DNA of 64,000 bases from an uncultured Clostridium sp. Lineage in GTDB: Bacteria > Bacillota > Clostridia > Clostridiales > Clostridiaceae. The stretch spans positions 1 through 64,000 of the forward strand of contig CALBDU010000043.1 in NCBI GenBank assembly GCA_937927335.1, written 5' to 3'. The position numbers and the translations under genes are program-made. Below are positions 61,864 to 64,000 of this stretch, one piece after another; position 1 is the first letter of the stretch, and each line of letters opens with the position of its first letter. Below the pieces are notes generated by a model. That model was not told the origin of the DNA. It saw nothing but the letters and a program-made list of their open reading frames with translations, and made no database searches.

Positions 61864-64000
61864 CTATTTCAATAATTTTTGCGCAATTGATACTGATTCC
61901 TTGGCATCCCTGCCGTAATAATCCGCGCCTATGGACTTTGCATAGCCTTCGTTTAGAACTGCTCCTCCAGCCATAACTCTGCAGTGAGGGCAGTTTTCCT
62001 TAACATAGGCTATGGTTTCTTCCATATTTGCAACTGTGGTGGTCATAAGGGCGCTTAATCCAATAAGCTTTACGCCGCTTTTTAAAGCCTCTTCCACAAC
62101 CCTTTCCTTTGGTACATCCTTACCCAGATCTATTACCTCGAAGCCATAGCTTTCCAGGAGCACCTTCACAATATTTTTTCCTATATCATGTACATCCCCC
62201 TTTACAGTGGCAAGGATTATCTTTTCTGCACCAGCATTACTTTGGGGATTAACTTCAATTTTTTCCTTTAAAACCCCAAATGCAGCCTTTACGGTTTCTG
62301 CGGACTGAATCAGCTGAGGCAGGAAAATCTCACCCTTTTCATACCTTTCTCCAACGTGGTCCAGCGCGGGAATAATTTGATTATTTATAATATCCAGCGG
62401 ATTATTGCTTTTAAGCAGCTCTAGAGTTTTTTCCCCGGCCTCGTCCCTTAACCCTCTTTCAATAATGTGGAACATGCTCTGTTCCTTTTTCTCCTGAGGC
62501 TTTGTGACTGATCCTTGTTCACCGCTATACAGCCTGACATAGTTTTCGCAGTTTACATCCTCATTCCAAAGCACTTTAAAGGCGTTTACCACATCCATCA
62601 TGGCTTTATCCAATGGATTTAATATTGGAAGGTCCAAGCCTCCGCACAGGGCTGCAGATAAAAACGTCCTGTTAATCAAACCCCTTTCCGGCAAGCCGAA
62701 GGATACATTTGAAACTCCAAGCACCGTTTTGACTCCAAGCCTCTCTTTAACCATAGCCAGAGCTTTAACTGTCTCTCTTACCTCTTTCTGTTGTGCGGCT
62801 GCAGTAAGTGTAAGACAGTCTATATATATATTGCTCCTTTTTATTCCATACTCCTCAGCCTTTTTAACTATTTTCTCAGCTATTTTAACTCTTTCCTCAG
62901 CAGAAGAAGGAATTCCTTTGGAGTCAAGGGTAAGTCCAACCACCGCTGCCCCGTATTTTTTTACTACTGGCAGCACGGCGTCCAGGATATTATCTTCACC
63001 GTTAACAGAATTTACTATAGCCTTTCCATTGTATATTCTCAAGGCTTTTTCGATTACAGCAGGATTGCTTGAGTCTATTTGAAGGGGAACATCCAATATG
63101 GATTGTATTTCCTCAATTACATTTGCCATAACAGATGCTTCATCAATACCCGGCAGCCCTACGTTAACATCAAGTATGTCGGCCCCAGCCTCAACCTGGG
63201 CTACAGCCTCCCTGATTATGTAATCAAGATCATTGTTTTTCAATGCTTCCTTAAACAATCTCTTTCCCGTTGGATTAATTCTTTCTCCAATTATCCTTAC
63301 ACCATCTACAGCTACCACTTTAGTTGGTGTGCATACAGCTGAAATTTCCTTTGCTGCAGCCGGTTTTGCCTCTAACCCTTCTACGGCGCTGCGAAGTGCC
63401 TTGATATGATCATCAGTGGTTCCGCAGCAGCCTCCAAGTATCCTGGCGCCCCTTTCAGCAAATTTCCTCATGGAGACTGCAAATTCCTCCGGAGTTACCT
63501 TATACACCGTATGTCCTCCGCATACACAGGGTATACCGGCATTAGGCTGTATCATAACCGGTATATTGGCAAAATCAATTATTTTATTTACTATAGGCTC
63601 CATTTCCAAAGGTCCTAAAGAACAGTTTATTCCCACTGCATCCACCCCCAGGCCCTCTGCCACAAGAAGCATTGCCTCTGCACTGCAGCCTGTAAAGGTT
63701 CTTCCTCCTTGCTCAAAGCTCATGGTAAAAAATACGGGCAGGCCTGAATTCTCTTTTGCAGCCAGTATCGCAGCCTTAGACTCATACAAATCTGTCATGG
63801 TTTCTATAAGAATAAGGTCAACTCCGCTTTTAACCCCCTGCACAACCTGCCTTTTAAATATTTCATAAGCTCTTTCAAAGCTTAAGGTTCCCATGGGCTT
63901 TAAAAGCTCTCCTATAGGTCCTATATCAAGAGCAACGTAAGCATCTCCTCCAGCTATGGCTTCTCTTGCATCACTTACTGCCGCATCTATAACCTCCTCC
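61864..64000 (-). CDS. metH: Cobalamin-dependent methionine synthase, 5' end outside the window
   Basis: The frame stays open to the last base of the window, so the N-terminus is missing. Visible in order: the homocysteine domain with zinc cysteines (GINCSLGP, GGCCGTT), the pterin-binding domain (RIIGERINPTGKRLFKEAL), the B12 cap, and the B12 Rossmann domain with the base-off histidine motif DVHDIGKN near 62190. The protein ends about 115 residues later, so the S-adenosylmethionine reactivation domain of E. coli MetH is absent, as in many clostridia. It methylates homocysteine using methyl-tetrahydrofolate. No terminator separates it from the proS promoter. Confidence 0.96.
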   Translation of the reverse strand, partial: EEVIDAAVSDAREAIAGGDAYVALDIGPIGELLKPMGTLSFERAYEIFKRQVVQGVKSGVDLILIETMTDLYESKAAILAAKENSGLPVFFTMSFEQGGRTFTGCSAEAMLLVAEGLGVDAVGINCSLGPLEMEPIVNKIIDFANIPVMIQPNAGIPCVCGGHTVYKVTPEEFAVSMRKFAERGARILGGCCGTTDDHIKALRSAVEGLEAKPAAAKEISAVCTPTKVVAVDGVRIIGERINPTGKRLFKEALKNNDLDYIIREAVAQVEAGADILDVNVGLPGIDEASVMANVIEEIQSILDVPLQIDSSNPAVIEKALRIYNGKAIVNSVNGEDNILDAVLPVVKKYGAAVVGLTLDSKGIPSSAEERVKIAEKIVKKAEEYGIKRSNIYIDCLTLTAAAQQKEVRETVKALAMVKERLGVKTVLGVSNVSFGLPERGLINRTFLSAALCGGLDLPILNPLDKAMMDVVNAFKVLWNEDVNCENYVRLYSGEQGSVTKPQEKKEQSMFHIIERGLRDEAGEKTLELLKSNNPLDIINNQIIPALDHVGERYEKGEIFLPQLIQSAETVKAAFGVLKEKIEVNPQSNAGAEKIILATVKGDVHDIGKNIVKVLLESYGFEVIDLGKDVPKERVVEEALKSGVKLIGLSALMTTTVANMEETIAYVKENCPHCRVMAGGAVLNEGYAKSIGADYYGRDAKESVSIAQKLLK

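Noticed and set aside
63416..63868. A 150-codon plus-strand frame opposite metH
   Set aside because: It is antisense to the conserved homocysteine-binding domain and lacks a start signal.
1..64000. CRISPR arrays, insertion sequences, prophage or rRNA genes
   Set aside because: I saw no regularly spaced repeats, transposase motifs, phage structural genes or rRNA signatures anywhere in the window.

Overview
The window is ordinary-looking chromosome of a low-G+C, anaerobic, Gram-positive bacterium, most likely a Clostridium sensu stricto. The signs are AT-rich intergenic DNA, strong AAGGAGG ribosome-binding sites, consensus -35/-10 promoters with 17-bp spacers, three T-box leaders, a lysine riboswitch, Rex next to a ferredoxin:NADP oxidoreductase subunit, a two-iron superoxide reductase, an archaeal-type prolyl-tRNA synthetase and a MetH without a reactivation domain. 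I see no prophage, insertion sequence, CRISPR array or rRNA.

Layout. 1-4.2 kb: start of an NfnA-like gene, rex, an ABC-F ATPase and amtB. 4.4-11.9 kb: two complete two-component systems encoded as one tight four-gene unit (LytS/LytTR plus a Cache-domain kinase with an NtrC-type sigma-54 activator), lying between a divergent cstA-type pyruvate/peptide transporter gene and amtB. amtB carries a good sigma-54 promoter match (4272-4288), so the unit probably links carbon sensing on one side with ammonium uptake on the other. 11.9-20.8 kb: M16C protease, M20 amidohydrolase, pyruvate carboxylase and tsaD. 20.9-24.7 kb: a RusA-like protein with a zinc ribbon, a DUF1836 regulator, a flavoprotein and a MATE exporter that looks acquired. 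24.9-26.7 kb: tRNA-Trp with its own promoter, a diguanylate cyclase, and a ZnuA-like lipoprotein that has lost its metal ligands. 26.8-30 kb: tsaE-tsaB-rimI and T-box-controlled tyrS. 30-35.3 kb: small and poorly known proteins (RMD1/DUF155, a short P-loop protein, an AlbA_2 protein, a 54-aa zinc-ribbon protein, a 51-aa membrane protein), PAP2, 3-methyladenine glycosylase and GIY-YIG. 35.3-39.3 kb: prfC, T-box trpS, superoxide reductase and a lipoprotein. 39.4-50.7 kb: a 2,808-residue cyclic beta-1,2-glucan synthase downstream of riboswitch-controlled lysC-lysA. 50.8-64 kb: M18 aminopeptidase, rhodanese lipoprotein, a tandem P-loop ATPase, an M20-ftsH-helD-argB unit, T-box proS and metH, which runs off the window.

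The strongest leads for new biology are the two-system signalling operon with the sigma-54 amtB promoter, the ligand-less ZnuA-like lipoprotein paired with a diguanylate cyclase, the zinc-ribbon RusA variant, and the tandem ATPase whose second P-loop lacks lysine. No complete, wholly unfamiliar multi-gene system is evident. Several start codons are placed downstream of the longest reading frame because the Shine-Dalgarno sequence fits an internal ATG, TTG or GTG. All family names rest on reading motifs by eye; no database search was run.
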